64,000 nt of DNA from Ectobius pallidus (lineage: Eukaryota > Arthropoda > Insecta > Blattodea > Ectobiidae). Positions 25,901 to 32,706 of the stretch are shown in pieces. A model generated the notes under the pieces. The model saw only the letters and a program-made list of their open reading frames with translations, did not search any database and was not told where the DNA came from. The position numbers and the translations under genes are program-made. Positions within the stretch are counted from its first letter, which is position 1. Each line of letters begins with the position of its first letter. The stretch is from the NCBI GenBank assembly GCA_964059195.1, contig CAXKWD010000011.1, forward strand, positions 28,147,791 to 28,211,790, written 5' to 3'.

Positions 25901-26666
25901 AAATAATAGAAATGTTCATTGATTAAAAACACAATTTCGATTCATTGCAAGCCAGTTCATGTGCTTTTATTCTGTTCTGCTGTTAGCTTACTACCTGAAT
26001 TAAGTGCACCATTGGTAGCACTGATTTACACCATGGTAGATCGAATCGATTCATGGATGGTTGAATCACAGCATGCCGTGATCTCACAACTGTTAGTTTT
26101 GTTCATATACAACAAAGCACGAAAGTAATTATTATTTATATAATCCGTTACATTTTATTCATGGAATAGTCTTAATAAATCCAACTCGAGTTGAGTTGCA
26201 TCAGATAAATTCATCAGCTCTTGTGGGATTACCTATGATAAACATGCTAATAAAGTGGAAAACTAGAGCCAGACTGATGATAGGCTAATATGTTACATTT
26301 TCTTATAAAGGTAAAACGTTTTTTATTCACCCTGGGAAATCTTGATCGGGTGGACATCTTCACATTTGTTTGCAAACTCCAAAGTTTTAAATGTTATGTT
26401 TAAAATGTAAATTGTTTTATGTATCACTAAATTATTTATAATCAGTAAATGAAAGGTAAACAAAGTGCTTTTGTACTGTTCCTGTAAGTTGAAAATAAAT
26501 TGATATATCCTTTTGTTTTCAGTCAAGGGACCGCAATGAGCGGTTCGGAGAACGTGAGAGATTTGATCGGGAAAGACCAGACCGGGCCGATACATACCAG
26601 CCACGTGGACCTAGGCAGAGTGCACCTAAAGTGGATGATGAGCACGACTTCCCATCTCTCGGCTAA
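367..26666 (+). CDS. vig: vig/SERBP1-like RGG-box mRNA- and ribosome-binding protein, 3' part of gene (span includes introns)
   Basis: Six exons join in consistent phase to give 309 codons ending in TAA at 26664-26666; the N-terminal exons lie upstream of the window. In order they encode an Arg-Gly-rich stretch with the REFDRQSGSDKTG motif, the VDKREGGGAHNWG motif typical of the HABP4/PAI-RBP1 domain, an acidic linker, an LTLDEYKAL motif (SERBP1 has MTLDEWKAI), an acidic tract, a second RGG region, and a DEHDFPSLG tail equivalent to the SERBP1 C-terminus. Family members (Drosophila Vig and Vig2, vertebrate SERBP1 and HABP4) bind mRNA and ribosomes in the cytoplasm, and Drosophila Vig was found with RISC components. 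Those roles are family knowledge; function here is inferred. Introns are 0.2 to 10 kb and carry many transposons. The exon chain is strongly supported by motif order and GT-AG sites; the assigned name is a family-level call. Confidence 0.93.
1853..3545 (-). mobile_element. Middle hAT element with CAGGCCTTTCCAAC ends, transposase remnant
   Basis: The inverted ends CAGGCCTTTCCAACT are flanked by a perfect 8-bp duplication, ggttaaag, at 1845-1852 and 3546-3553. On the minus strand at 2108-2296 a frame ends in a hAT C-terminal dimerisation-like segment (fragments FYKGIHPQKFPKLHALALKF and MSDVALEAVL). It recalls the FGSTYxCEQxFSxM...KSxxRxxLTDxxL pattern of ZBED5/GTF2IRD2-type transposases. The copy is broken by the element at 2481-3238 and is not functional. 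Confidence 0.83.
2481..3238. mobile_element. Innermost TIR element (accgtatttactc ends)
   Basis: The inverted ends accgtatttactcg and gagtaaatacggt lie about 758 bp apart. They are backed by subterminal C-runs and G-runs that also pair (cacccc and cacctataatacccccc against ggggggtgttataggtg). The interior has a decayed segment reading GVKKGRYEI, reminiscent of pogo/Tigger helix-turn-helix regions, plus an A-run. No clear target duplication. It lies inside the middle hAT, making a three-level nest. Confidence 0.75.
3961..4000. repeat. Poly-T / (GTT)n low-complexity tract
   Basis: A (TTG)n run passes into about 28 consecutive T. It lies in the intron before the 4248 exon and may be the tail of a retro-inserted repeat on the minus strand, though no body was recognised. 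Confidence 0.8.
4248..4319 (+). CDS. vig: vig exon (GIKPVDKREGGGAHNWG core)
   Basis: A 72-base exon between a ttctttcaattccag acceptor and a gtaagt donor at 4320. It enters and leaves in phase 2 and reads TGIKPVDKREGGGAHNWG followed by NHRDDLE. This is the most conserved motif of the SERBP1/HABP4 family. A TIR transposon starts only 24 bases inside the following intron, at 4344. Confidence 0.93.
4344..4987. mobile_element. TIR element with taccgtatatac ends
   Basis: The left end taccgtatatacccgaatac pairs with the right end gtattcgagtatatacggta with one mismatch over the first 27 bases, 644 bp apart. The interior has no recognised protein. It starts 24 bases downstream of the vig 5' splice site at 4319/4320. 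It resembles the element at 2481-3238 in its end sequence (taccgta...) and may belong to the same broad group. Confidence 0.78.
5355..6958 (+). mobile_element. pogo/Tigger-like element (Tc1/mariner superfamily)
   Basis: The ends CAGTGAAACTTCGATTTTAC and GTAAAATAGAGGTTTCACTG are flanked by TA dinucleotides, the usual Tc1/mariner target. A reading frame at 5913-6173 encodes the first part of a transposase. The rest is lost or decayed, so the copy cannot move by itself. The interior also has a C-run at about 6268-6278. Confidence 0.82.
5913..6173 (+). pseudogene. Tigger-like transposase N-terminal fragment (CENP-B-type HTH)
   Basis: 86 residues starting MGTNPAKKRKAFSIVEKMDI, then DLAASMNLPVSTLNTIVKNG. 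This is the CENP-B N-terminal/Psq-type helix-turn-helix of pogo/Tigger transposases. The frame stops after LEELENTLSM, before the second DNA-binding domain and the DDE catalytic core, so the gene is truncated. The ATG at 5913 is chosen because the transposase homology begins just after it. Confidence 0.8.
6959..7916. other. Intronic sequence, no feature recognised
   Basis: AT-rich vig intron sequence without recognisable coding, terminal repeats or SINE boxes. Short open frames here have no family resemblance. Confidence 0.5.
7917..7977. repeat. (ATT)n microsatellite
   Basis: About 16 tandem ATT units at 7927-7974, flanked by imperfect taat units. Simple repeat in a vig intron. Confidence 0.9.
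8813..10565 (-). mobile_element. 5'-truncated non-LTR retrotransposon (LINE A)
   Basis: A minus-strand LINE copy holding the 3' half of the second ORF plus a short 3' tail at 8813-8873, whose minus-strand sequence contains repeated attcaaaa. Homology extends a few codons upstream of the first in-frame ATG (KIPMETWE), and the frame is closed further up at about 10590. The 5' end of the element is therefore missing. No clear target duplication was found. A diverged fragment of the same family lies at 52297-52383. Confidence 0.8.
8874..10535 (-). CDS. Reverse transcriptase of LINE A (553 aa, uninterrupted)
   Basis: Reverse transcriptase with the usual order of motifs: KACGPDCI, a fingers region with YRGIALE, the QFGFRRGRST motif, FIDFSKAFD (first catalytic Asp), NGVLQGDPLSPLLF, YMYADDMAL (catalytic YADD at 9720-9731) and FKYLGVTF (thumb). 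The C-terminus has a cysteine/histidine cluster, CVCSRCEQECERYHVLKC, typical of non-LTR elements. The frame is intact over 553 codons, which suggests a fairly recent insertion. The endonuclease part is absent. The clade is not certain. The product would copy element RNA at nicked DNA. Confidence 0.88.
   Translation of the reverse strand: METWETHMAKVLKAKETRPRPRTLGTTSTFPPITEGEIEEAIHHTKNGKACGPDCIFNEHLKAVTPKMKQVWASLMNECIRQGRIPNSWRKSTLKMLYKGKGNTGDPNAYRGIALECNLFKILTGILQKRLTAIVDQSIPEQQFGFRRGRSTLQAVSCLQQDIEEALNKPSGKLHTIFIDFSKAFDMINRKLLLSKLEQLIGKDHYIAAITQDILANNAITIQDNVTRSNEIAQTNGVLQGDPLSPLLFLIVTADAPQAINGNTKIYMYADDMALTSEKCEDIQISFNQLVAWAQHNDLEINMQKTVHMVFRKGGRIATAERITHNNSTLATVSSFKYLGVTFQTKGNTFTEHTIDRATKAIQAISDIPDITRMSIRAAMQLFRVKIVPIVTYGLEGTWKTLSIKNLKHIERVKATYMKRILGVSKFTLSRLAYELTGEISLIEELRLQMLLPSTPSYEQLLAELQQKRAHIWKDFYGTDAMANREWMRANYEMRHLITRMAVHGFHFKLCKNKSYHEPGSECVCSRCEQECERYHVLKCPNRGASLKKFCLE
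10566..11665. other. Intronic sequence, no feature recognised
   Basis: vig intron DNA. A minus-strand open frame of 104 codons at 11039-11353 has no recognised domain or motif, and I do not call it a gene. Confidence 0.5.
11666..11764 (+). CDS. vig: vig exon (acidic linker)
   Basis: Acceptor tgattattttcag before 11666, donor gtgagt at 11765. Enters and leaves in phase 2 and reads ELNASHSSEDQHDWAADKPE and on to ESTETK. Low-complexity acidic linker as in SERBP1 between the AHNWG motif and the TLDE motif. Confidence 0.88.
12007..13679. mobile_element. TIR element with acaagggaacc ends (interrupted)
   Basis: The left end (acaagggaaccgtacg, then gttgtcat, continuing after the nested MITE as cctaccctcaaattttgcac) pairs with the right end (gtgcaaaatttgagggtggg up to ggttctcttgt). 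The inverted repeats are about 95 bp, with the hAT MITE at 12035-12707 sitting inside the left one. The interior at 12900-13560 has no recognised transposase. The superfamily is undetermined. Confidence 0.72.
12035..12707. mobile_element. hAT-type MITE (TAGACCTGGGATTTTA ends)
   Basis: The ends tagacctgggatttta and taaaatcccaggtcta are perfect inverted repeats. The flanks gtcatatc (left) and gtcatcga (right) look like a decayed 8-bp duplication. The interior has repeated taggc/ataggc motifs next to the ends. It belongs with the copies at 32707, 34642 and 45310 by end sequence pattern. Confidence 0.75.
14362..15072 (+). pseudogene. LINE B endonuclease domain (decayed)
   Basis: The ATG at 14362 reads MINSLQWNAGGMSQAKKLEL, the usual start of an APE-type endonuclease (WNxxG). 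The frame stops at about 14455 and resumes in another frame with PPNTKPNLDV and VIVIGDFNAHFEAVG (catalytic GDFNAH). A further frame at 14794-15072 continues with GTNPNLTLASADI and DPGSGHRSIITYL (the SDH-like GHR motif). In intact elements it nicks the target DNA. At least two frameshifts. Confidence 0.8.
15655..16641 (+). pseudogene. LINE B reverse transcriptase, cut by hAT insertion
   Basis: Reads LKPRKQPGADRILGEFLKNI, SYHPISLTSVLAKTMEHM, TEQAGFRKHRST, VFVDFKDACGSVW, TGLPQGSVISPTLFN and CALYADDLLLW (YADD at 16348-16359). These are the canonical fingers and palm motifs of non-LTR RTs. The host frame ends at the hAT insertion, 16641/16642, after HGKQVLDK. The thumb continues at 17444. Confidence 0.88.
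16642..17443 (+). mobile_element. hAT-like element inside LINE B, with zinc-finger fragment
   Basis: The ends cagagatgccaac and gttggcatctctg are flanked by duplicated tggataaa (6 to 8 bp depending on where the end is set). A frame at 17123-17341 encodes KQYTKEFSCLGPS and CNCDFSVKHGGRNDCRCHVI then SKKH. This is the C2HC/BED-like zinc finger at the start of some hAT-type transposases (pattern CxCDFSxxHGGxxDxxxHxxxxxH). The catalytic part is missing. A small palindrome at 16913-16973 lies in its left half. Confidence 0.78.
17123..17341 (+). pseudogene. hAT transposase N-terminal zinc-finger fragment
   Basis: Carries the CNCDFSVKHGGRNDCRCHVI motif with following SKKH. This resembles the N-terminal zinc finger of transposases and domesticated proteins in the hAT group. 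It stops soon after, with no DDE core. Confidence 0.65.
17535..17941. mobile_element. Inverted tRNA-like dimer (SINE-derived foldback) inside LINE B
   Basis: Two copies of a tRNA-like sequence sit head to head as perfect 97-bp inverted repeats (17532-17628 and 17787-17883) with a 158-bp spacer. The right copy folds as a tRNA: acceptor GTCATGG/CTATGGC, D stem GCTC/GAGC, anticodon stem TCAGC/GCTGA with loop GCGTTAA, and a damaged T stem around TTCAAAT. The whole is flanked by a 13-bp duplication, ttgacctagaaat (17522-17534 and 17942-17954), pointing to target-primed insertion. Position 33 of the anticodon loop is C, and the T stem has mismatches, so I treat it as a SINE or tRNA pseudogene. Confidence 0.8.
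17998..19269 (+). pseudogene. LINE B RT connection, RNase H domain and C-terminus (decayed)
   Basis: Reads NKSTLQKLEVAQNQALRLIT, then HIYTDGSL (first RNase H Asp), VILSDSISAIQAI on the downstream frame, and LQWVPAHCSLQGNEQADALA (RNase H His/Asp motif). A last frame at 19069-19269 reads WYSSFINGIPVTPRQVAVATG and PSPKCVLRNEEDS, the usual Cys-containing C-terminus. At least three frame changes. RNase H would remove template RNA in an active element. Confidence 0.82.
19395..19572. mobile_element. Foldback element 1 (73-bp arms)
   Basis: Perfect 73-bp inverted arms (19395-19467 and 19500-19572) around a 32-bp spacer. Read on the minus strand the centre is CTGATGATGGTGGAAAGTGC then CCATCGAAATG. 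The same core sits in the foldback at 49921-50100. It lies right after the 3' end of LINE B. Confidence 0.82.
19573..20780. other. Intronic sequence, no feature recognised
   Basis: AT-rich vig intron. An open frame at 20213-20467 is hydrophobic and low-complexity, without family resemblance. Confidence 0.45.
20781..21301. mobile_element. Foldback element 2 (long palindrome)
   Basis: Long inverted arms of more than 200 bp each run from atcaataaaaatgaataaaa at 20781 to its complement ending at 21301. A 48-bp direct duplication sits in the centre (20974-21021 and 21036-21083). Near the right arm end is the core CAGCCGAGGATGGGAG then aaaa, CTCCCGAAACTAG. No coding sequence. Confidence 0.8.
21951..22182 (+). 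CDS. vig: vig exon (LTLDEYKAL motif and Glu-rich tract)
   Basis: Acceptor attaatacag before 21951, donor gtaaga at 22183. One base completes the previous codon and 77 codons follow, ending in phase 0. It carries EVRELTLDEYKALKG and YNLRKAGEGED followed by a WKKMYALKKKEGEEEDEEEE tail. The TLDE motif and the positively charged stretch after it match the SERBP1 family. Confidence 0.93.
22397..22615 (+). CDS. vig: vig exon (LDIDIHFADSRRG and RGG region 2)
   Basis: Acceptor tctgttacag before 22397, donor gtaagt at 22616. It holds 73 complete codons in phase 0. It reads EYDASEYPQRVGRQKHLLDI, then DIHFADSRRG followed by a Gly/Arg-rich box with RGRGRGGPRGGGGRGGPRG. The IDIxFAD segment matches the IxFGD segment just before the C-terminal RGG box of SERBP1. 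Confidence 0.93.
22898..23475. mobile_element. Short TIR element, pogo/Tigger type (cagtaaaacc ends)
   Basis: The ends cagtaaaaccacc and ggggggtttttactg type sequence are flanked by TA on both sides (22896-22897 and 23476-23477), 578 bp apart. No transposase frame recognised. Probably a non-autonomous relative of the Tigger-like copies at 5355 and 24353. Confidence 0.62.
24258..25375. repeat. Tandem duplication, first unit carrying a Tigger element
   Basis: The segment at 24258-24352 (starts cttatcttcccagccacgag, ends tctttctgtata) recurs at 25228-25321. The segment at about 25173-25227 (aactcaagtttgtcag to cttgac type sequence) recurs at 25322-25375. The simplest reading is a roughly 150-bp tandem duplication whose first copy later received the element at 24353-25156. 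Part of the unit also appears at 59252-59295. Confidence 0.72.
24353..25156 (+). mobile_element. pogo/Tigger-like element
   Basis: The ends CAGTGAAATCCCCGTACAACG and CGTTGTATCGAGATTTCACTG are flanked by TA. A plus-strand frame at 24562-24798 reads MNSPELTEENIEEIQNKQAE then DEEEEVEQSVHIPTLTALEA. This is an acidic stretch like the region after the DDE core of Tigger transposases. The core itself is missing, so it is an internally deleted copy. Confidence 0.8.
25376..26149. other. Intronic sequence, no feature recognised
   Basis: vig intron between the tandem duplication and the dispersed repeat at 26150. No coding or repeat structure recognised. Confidence 0.45.
26150..26247 (+). repeat. Unclassified dispersed repeat, copy 1
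   Basis: cattttattcatggaatagt to gtgggattacctatgataaac. A clearly similar sequence lies inverted at about 52905-53000 (its complement reads cattttattcacggaacagt). No ends or coding were identified. Confidence 0.6.
26523..26666 (+). CDS. vig: vig terminal coding exon
   Basis: Acceptor ttttgttttcag before 26523; 47 codons plus TAA at 26664-26666. It reads SRDRNERFGERERFDRERPD and ends KVDDEHDFPSLG. The short acidic, hydrophobic C-terminus resembles the DDPEAFPALA end of SERBP1. Other open frames crossing this exon run into the poly-T tract downstream and are not coding. Confidence 0.92.
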   Translation, partial: SRDRNERFGERERFDRERPDRADTYQPRGPRQSAPKVDDEHDFPSLG

Positions 26667-27588
26667 GCGAGCATTGCAAGATCCTCTTGATGTTGTAAAC
26701 CTCGGTACCCCTTCTGAGCAGGCTCCTATAAATGATTATTGGAGGAGATACATCCCCCTTGGTACATTTTCTGGAAGTGGGGCTTCCAATATTTTTTTTT
26801 TTTTTTTTTTTTTCAGTCAAGCTGAGGGAAGAAAGTTTTGTTCACTTTTGTGTGGGTGTTGTTGGCTAGAAAGGTAGGTGTGGACACCTATGTTAGATGC
26901 CAACTTTACAAAGTGCGTATGGATACTTCCACGCCTTCCCCTAGTCATTCATTTTAATTGTGATTATTGATACCCATACATAGTGAAAATGCCAGATTGT
27001 GGCAATTGGCTAGTTACCCAATTTCAGACTGTCCACCTTCATTGTATTTTGCATCCACGGATGTTTGCCTCTGATAACTTGCAATGCTGTGTTAGGTTTA
27101 TTTTTTAATTTCTGTGGAAAATGAATTTGTATTAATGCCTTCCATGCCTTTCTCCTCTCCCCTCACCCTCGCAGCTGTACAGAATGGAGAAGAAACAAGA
27201 TAACACATTTGTAGTTGTTTTCATGCTAAATGCAACATACCATAAAATATTACTTCAGTATTCAGTTCAGAAAAAAATAAATTGTAATTACTAGTTATCA
27301 TAAACTGTTTCATAAAAAAAATTCAGTATATAGCAATACGATTTGCATACCGCACTCCAGTTTTTGAAAGGAAATCACAGTGAAGTAATTAAATAACAAA
27401 CTGAAGTGATAAACAATCAGCTTCACTGTTGTAAGTATACACTTTCACAGAACATGTTTTGAAGAGCCTTGCCTTCATCCTCATCTAATCTTAGAGCCTT
27501 CAAAATGTCCTGTGTAAATGTATTATTACAGTCCTGAAATCAATTGTTCATTCGACAATATACTGGAAGTTAATACAGTGAAGCTATA

Positions 27589-28017
27589 TTGTACATGATA
27601 TAATACTGAGTTGGGTCTAGCACGTACACTTCACTTTTTGTATAAATACCTGAACTAGTTTCGAAGACCATCGTCATTCATAATCATCAGAGTAACACCA
27701 ACTGCCAGCTGGACGTTTGTGTTGCCCTCTGGGGGAAGTTTGCCACATTTGGCTATGAGACCTTCATCTGATGGAATGTCAAAATTCATGAGGTGTCCAG
27801 AAACATAAAGAACACCTCATGAACTTTGACATTCGATCAGATGAGGGTCTCATAGCCACATGCGCAAACTTCCCCGAAAGAGCAACACAAATGTTCAGCT
27901 GGCAGTTGGTGTTAGTCTGATAATTTTGAATGATGATGTCTTCGAAACTAGTTCAGGTATTTATACAAAAAGTGAAGTATATGTGCTAGACCCAACTCAA
28001 TATTATATCATGTACAA
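27589..28017. mobile_element. Foldback element 3 (long palindrome)
   Basis: Inverted arms of about 205 bp each run from ttgtacatgatataatactg at 27589 to the complement ending at 28017. They have a few mismatches and a short centre (gtccagaaacataaagaac). The right arm contains TGATGATGTCTTCGAAACTA, related to the core in foldbacks 1, 2 and 4. If the vig transcript ends at 29207, this hairpin would lie in its 3' UTR. Confidence 0.8.
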
Positions 28018-29206
28018 TTGTTAATTGTTCCAGTTTATTGAAATAGTATACCCTTTACAAAGAGAGCTAGAGGGGGTGTACAGTAAGATTGTGTACATCT
28101 TGGAAAGTTTAGACATAAGACTTGCCTTCATGTAGTCTACAGCATAAAAGAGAGTAGAAGTAGTTATTAATTAATTTTGAATTGCTTTAACCTGTTTTAG
28201 TGTGGTTTGTGGCGGTTTTATTTGTTGGCATTTTGACTGGATCTAGAACACTAGATTTTGCCTTGAAGTCAAATGGCTTCATGTTCTTTGCTGAGATTCA
28301 CACACTTATCTACTTCTATATTTCTGTTCATCTGTGGATGTCATTCTGATTCTATAATGAAATGCAAGATCTGTGCTAGATTATCAGTTTCTACATCATT
28401 CTGTGAAACAGTATATTTTGTATTTAATAGTGTATATGAAAAGATTTCAGTCCTGTAATCTGATATGAGCACTTTGTGTCTGAGAGTGAACTGACAAGTA
28501 GATTTAGATCTCATTTTACAATTTTGTATGTTATATCAACTGATACCGAGCTAAATAACATGCATTTATTTGGATTTGATAGACCAGTGTCCATGGGCAA
28601 GCGATGGATATATCCTAATTATTAATGCTGCTCAAGATACTATTAAGGAAGACTGTATTGTACACTAGTTTATTGCACTAACCGAAGACTTCTGAATTGT
28701 TCAATATGCTGTAGTTTTCGAGAATTGTCTGGAAAAGCTGTATGCAATGCAGGAAAGTTGCTATTTGAAAACTATGCGTTGCTGGACAGTGCATATAACA
28801 ACAGTGTATCAGTGTGTCACTCATTTCAGTTTATTTTAACAGTGCTGTTGATTAATCAGTTAAATAGATATCCCTTTCTATATGAAACTGTATATACCAA
28901 GAAGACTTTACTAGAGTATTCGTTTTATGCACCATGTGAATAAAACTTGTTTCCCTAGGATTAGAATGGAGCATGAATTGACGGCAGACGGGGTGAGGCT
29001 ATAACAGTTTTTAACTTGAAATGTAGGGTAGGGAGTTGCATCCTTTGAGTTCATGCAACACCTTGCAGTTAATTTATGTATTATATATAGACTGGAGTGA
29101 TTGCTCCTGATGCGCTAACTTTTCCTCCCCTTTCCCCCCCAAAATGCAAATTTAATACTGTCTGTTATTGAAATTCATAATGAATTTGTCATTGTTACTA
29201 TACTTT

Positions 29207-29212
29207 AATAAA
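29207..29212 (+). promoter_or_regulatory. Candidate polyadenylation signal (AATAAA)
   Basis: AATAAA in the sequence tttaataaagg. It is the most distal of three candidates downstream of the vig stop, the others being at 27276-27281 and 28939-28944. Choice between them is inference. Confidence 0.4.
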
Positions 29213-30254
29213 GGATGCCTACATCTAATCATTTGTGTAAGTGTTGCAATTTAAATGGTGCCTTTGTTTAAACTGCTTTACTTCAGAATTCCATTTCATT
29301 ACGGAGTTCAAGTGTTCTGTTGCTCTTATTTCAGCAATGAAGTTTATTTGTTCGTTAAAATTTGCTTTTTAGGATCATAATGTAATCAAGCTGCAAAGCT
29401 TGACATTATGGCCCAGAATTGTTAGTTTCATTACTACTTGAAAGTAGACGCCAGAAATTAGGTGGGTTGAAATTTGAAAATTGATAGTACATTAGTTTGG
29501 TATTTATGAAAGCACAAATGTGAGAGAAAAATCAACTTTTTAGAACATTTAATTTTGTCAGGACATTTATAAATTTGAGAAATTGACAGGATGACTAAAT
29601 GTATGAACTGTACACAATGTGTCCATTAAATCAAGGTGAAGTACAATACTACACATTTTGTGTTCTGCTGTTCCTTTCCTGTCATTTTTCAATTCACACT
29701 CCTTCAGAGCCAGCAATGAAAATTTTAGGAGTAATTTCCAAATTAGAAAGCATTGTCAGTGTTTTAAAAATGCATGGTTACATAAAATCTGCATATTACG
29801 TGTTGATTTCTGTTACTAAACCATGACATAATCTGCTACGATTTTGTTTTGCTAAGTTTTTATTTTTTTCAAAATACAAACATTAACTACAGATTAATAA
29901 TTTAACAATTATATTATCTTCTACACAGTTATTTCAATTTTACAGTACTTCTTATTGAACAGTATCTAATCCAACATCTAAATATTTAAAATACTACTAC
30001 TGCTGCTGGTATCCAGTAAATTACAATTACTGCAACTAGGCTTACATCTAAAAGTACATAGGCTACTATATTGGGTTTTAAGAATTGCTGGGTTCTGGAA
30101 GTTACTGCTAAGTGCAATTTTTATGAGTTTTATGTTCTCATCGTTCTGGGTAATGAATTGCTCTATTACTGGTTTGTCCAGTAAGCCTGGCAGTTTTGGA
30201 AAAATCTGAGTCTAATTACAAATTGATTTCTTTGCAGGACCCAACCACAATTCC
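29213..30254. other. Intergenic sequence, no feature recognised
   Basis: AT-rich sequence between the last vig polyadenylation signal and the MITE at 30255. Nothing recognised. Confidence 0.45.
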
Positions 30255-30482
30255 GGGGTGTGTGGGTAAAGAGAGTTAAGTCCACTTTCTTGATACTGAG
30301 AATTAGAGTGACTTAACACACTATACCAGCCCAACATAGCTTTACATCCATAACTACCGTACAATTTTGAATATGACTTGCTGGACTTAACACAAATGTA
30401 GAGAACATTTTTATCTATAACTCTATGGACATATCTCAATTTTTTAGGATGGTGGACTTAACTCTCTCTGCCCGCACACCCC
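30255..30482. mobile_element. Short TIR element, gttaagtccac family, copy A
   Basis: The ends ggtgtgtgggtaaagagag and ctctctctgcccgcacacc are inverted repeats extending into gttaagtccac, 228 bp apart. The copy at 33979-34219 is the same element in the opposite orientation, sharing interior blocks such as gttctctacatttgtgttaa. No coding capacity. Target duplication unclear. Confidence 0.78.
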
Positions 30483-30797
30483 AGAATTAGTCTGACAACC
30501 TGCAAAGAAATCAATAGTATTTCTGAGAAAAGTAGTAATTCATTTAGGACAATGCTGCTTCAAGTCTGCTAGTAAAATTGGCAGCTTTATTGCATTGACC
30601 TCCTTTAGATTGAGCTGAACGAAATTCCATTTTTCATTATTGAGAAGTATGCAGAGACTTTTTTACTCTTGCAGAATAGAATATGCTTAGAATCACTAAG
30701 ACCTCTGACTAGAATCAGTAGAATCGAATTTATTCCTTGTGTGACATTACATTAGAGTAGTAGTTACTTTGAGAGATACTCTTTAATCCTAAACTTA

Positions 30798-30900
30798 TTT
30801 TATATATATAATATATATTATATCGTCCCCTGTATGGCAAACTAGCGAAAGTGCATCATACAGGGGACGATATATAATATATAATTATATATATATAAAA
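30798..30900. repeat. Short AT-rich palindrome
   Basis: Arms of about 40 bp (tatatcgtcccctgtatg against catacaggggacgatata, extended by (TA)-rich sequence) around a spacer of about 20 bp, gcaaactagcgaaagtgcat. Possibly a small MITE. Confidence 0.7.
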
Positions 30901-30944
30901 TGTCTCTTTTAATATATCCTTTATGGTGGGGCGAAGGGCCTAGG

Positions 30945-31265
30945 TTTCTGTTATCTATGTTGTTACGCTCATTTTCCCAGGGCAGAGGGGCAGGTGGTTA
31001 GCTCATCATCCGTCAACCCCCTCCGGAAGCTAAGGTATTACTTGGATTTGAAAGGGCCGAGAAATTTTGTCTAGAGGCTCTAATTTTTGGCTTGGAGTTC
31101 TTTTACGTGCCATAAATCTAAGACATGGGCCCCCCAGCTTTTAGTCCCTCCCGGAGGACTCTGTGCCCAGGATCTTTACATCCTGAAAAATCCAACTGCA
31201 GCCGGGTTTGATTCCACGATCTTGGAATGGATGTAGAGGCGGGCACAATACCTGTAGACCACCGT
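30945..31265 (-). mobile_element. tRNA-derived SINE, minus strand
   Basis: Read on the minus strand, a tRNA-like head starts about 31265 (box A-like TGGTCTACAGGTATTGTGCC). A box B-like GTGGAATCAAACCCGGC follows, then a non-tRNA body containing gggagggactaaaagc and ending near 30945. Both Pol III boxes are recognisable but diverged. Ends are approximate. Confidence 0.6.
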
Positions 31266-31318
31266 GATTGACAAACATATCTATATAATATGTATGTATG
31301 TGTGTGTGTGTATATATG

Positions 31319-32131
31319 TACAGTGTGTCCCACGCAAGAGTTGGCCAATGACGCGGGTTCCTGCAGCGCGGCGGGCACAGCTCCAATTCCCGAGCGATCG
31401 GGTGAAATATCTACGCTAATAATGCCGCGGTCGGTGTAATGATTCAGGTTCTCACAGTTACAGTTAAAATTACAACGAAAATAACCAAGTACCTCATCAC
31501 AAGAGATGTTGGAAATGTTCTCCTCTTGCATCCACACAATACTGACACCTTTTTAGGAAATTTTCTTTCACACGCATAAGTTCAGCTTCCGAGACAGAGT
31601 TCATTTCTCTTGTGATAGGCCTATGTGATATTGTCTATTGTCTTTGCCAGATAAATCACATGTGGTTTTCTTTGTGAGAACCTGAATCATTACCATCAGC
31701 GAGCTTTATTAGCATAGATATTTCACCCGTTTCCTTTGTAATGTACGGGAAGTTGACCTATACACTTTATTTTTCAAGTTTCTCCATAAATAATATTCAC
31801 ATACTGTTAGAAGAACTTAAAGACAATATCACATAGGCCTATCACAAGAGAAATTAATTCTATCTCTGAAGCTGAACTTATGCGCGTGAAAGAAAATTTC
31901 TTAAAAAGGTTCCAGTGTTTTGTGGATGCAAGAGGAGGACATTTCCAACATCTCTTATGATGAGGTATGGTTATTTTCATTGTAATTCCAACTGTAAATA
32001 TGTGAGAACCTGAATCATAACGCCATTAGCGGCTTTATTAGCGTAGATATTTCACCCGCTCGCTCGGGAGTTAGAGCTGTAGTCGGCGCGACGCAGAAAC
32101 CCGCATGATTGGCCAACTCTTGCGTGGGACA

Positions 32132-32138
<7 letters not shown>
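31319..32138. mobile_element. Long-arm foldback element (tacagtgtgtcccacgc ends)
   Basis: The ends tacagtgtgtcccacgcaag and cttgcgtgggacacattgta begin inverted arms of about 320 bp, including gttggccaat, cgggtgaaatatctacgcta and gaacctgaatcat. A third partial copy of the arm sequence (gaacctgaatcattaccatc to tagatatttcacccg) lies in the central loop at 31679-31731. It sits within a (TA/TG)n tract on both sides. No coding region. Confidence 0.75.
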
Positions 32139-32163
<25 letters not shown>

Positions 32164-32706
32164 TTTAAGAGAGAGAGGGGGGGGGGGAGACACGCACTAT
32201 CTCTATATAATAAACTAAACTTTAAAGACATGTTTGTTTCAATTTCATTTTAGATTTGAGCATCATTTCAAAGTAAATTAAGTAGCCCTTTTAGAGTGTT
32301 TGAATTATTTGGGTTACAATGTTTAATCAATTAGTCAACACGTTTAATGCTTCACTGTGTGTTGGGATTGGATTCTCTATTTCTTCTTATGTGACAGTAA
32401 TTTCATAGTTCTCAGGTTAATCACTGTGCTCTCTTTTCTCTTAGTTTTCACTAAAAATTCGTTTCAACAAGTCATCCGGGTTTGAGGGCTCATCTGCATG
32501 AACTTGACCATAAGTTCCCTGTAGAAGCAAACTCACCCATCTTTTAAATTAACATATGGCTTTGTTTTTACACTAATACAGAATAAAACAATCTCCTGTA
32601 CATAGATGTAACCAGGCCGACCATATGGGGGGGAATACCCCCCCAGGGAGATGGGGGTTCATGGGTCCTCCCCCGGAAAATTAAAAAAATTAAGATGTAC
32701 AATAAC

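Larger units (their letters stand above)
26667..29212 (+). other. Probable vig 3' UTR and downstream DNA
   Basis: AT-rich sequence after the vig stop with no coding frame that I recognise. It includes a poly-T run at about 26792-26814 and the foldback element at 27589-28017. Canonical AATAAA signals occur at 27276, 28939 and 29207; which one is used cannot be decided from sequence alone. Confidence 0.5.

Noticed and set aside
26500..26877. 125-codon plus-strand frame over the vig terminal exon
   Set aside because: It is in a different frame and reads through the poly-T tract; the vig frame ends at 26666.
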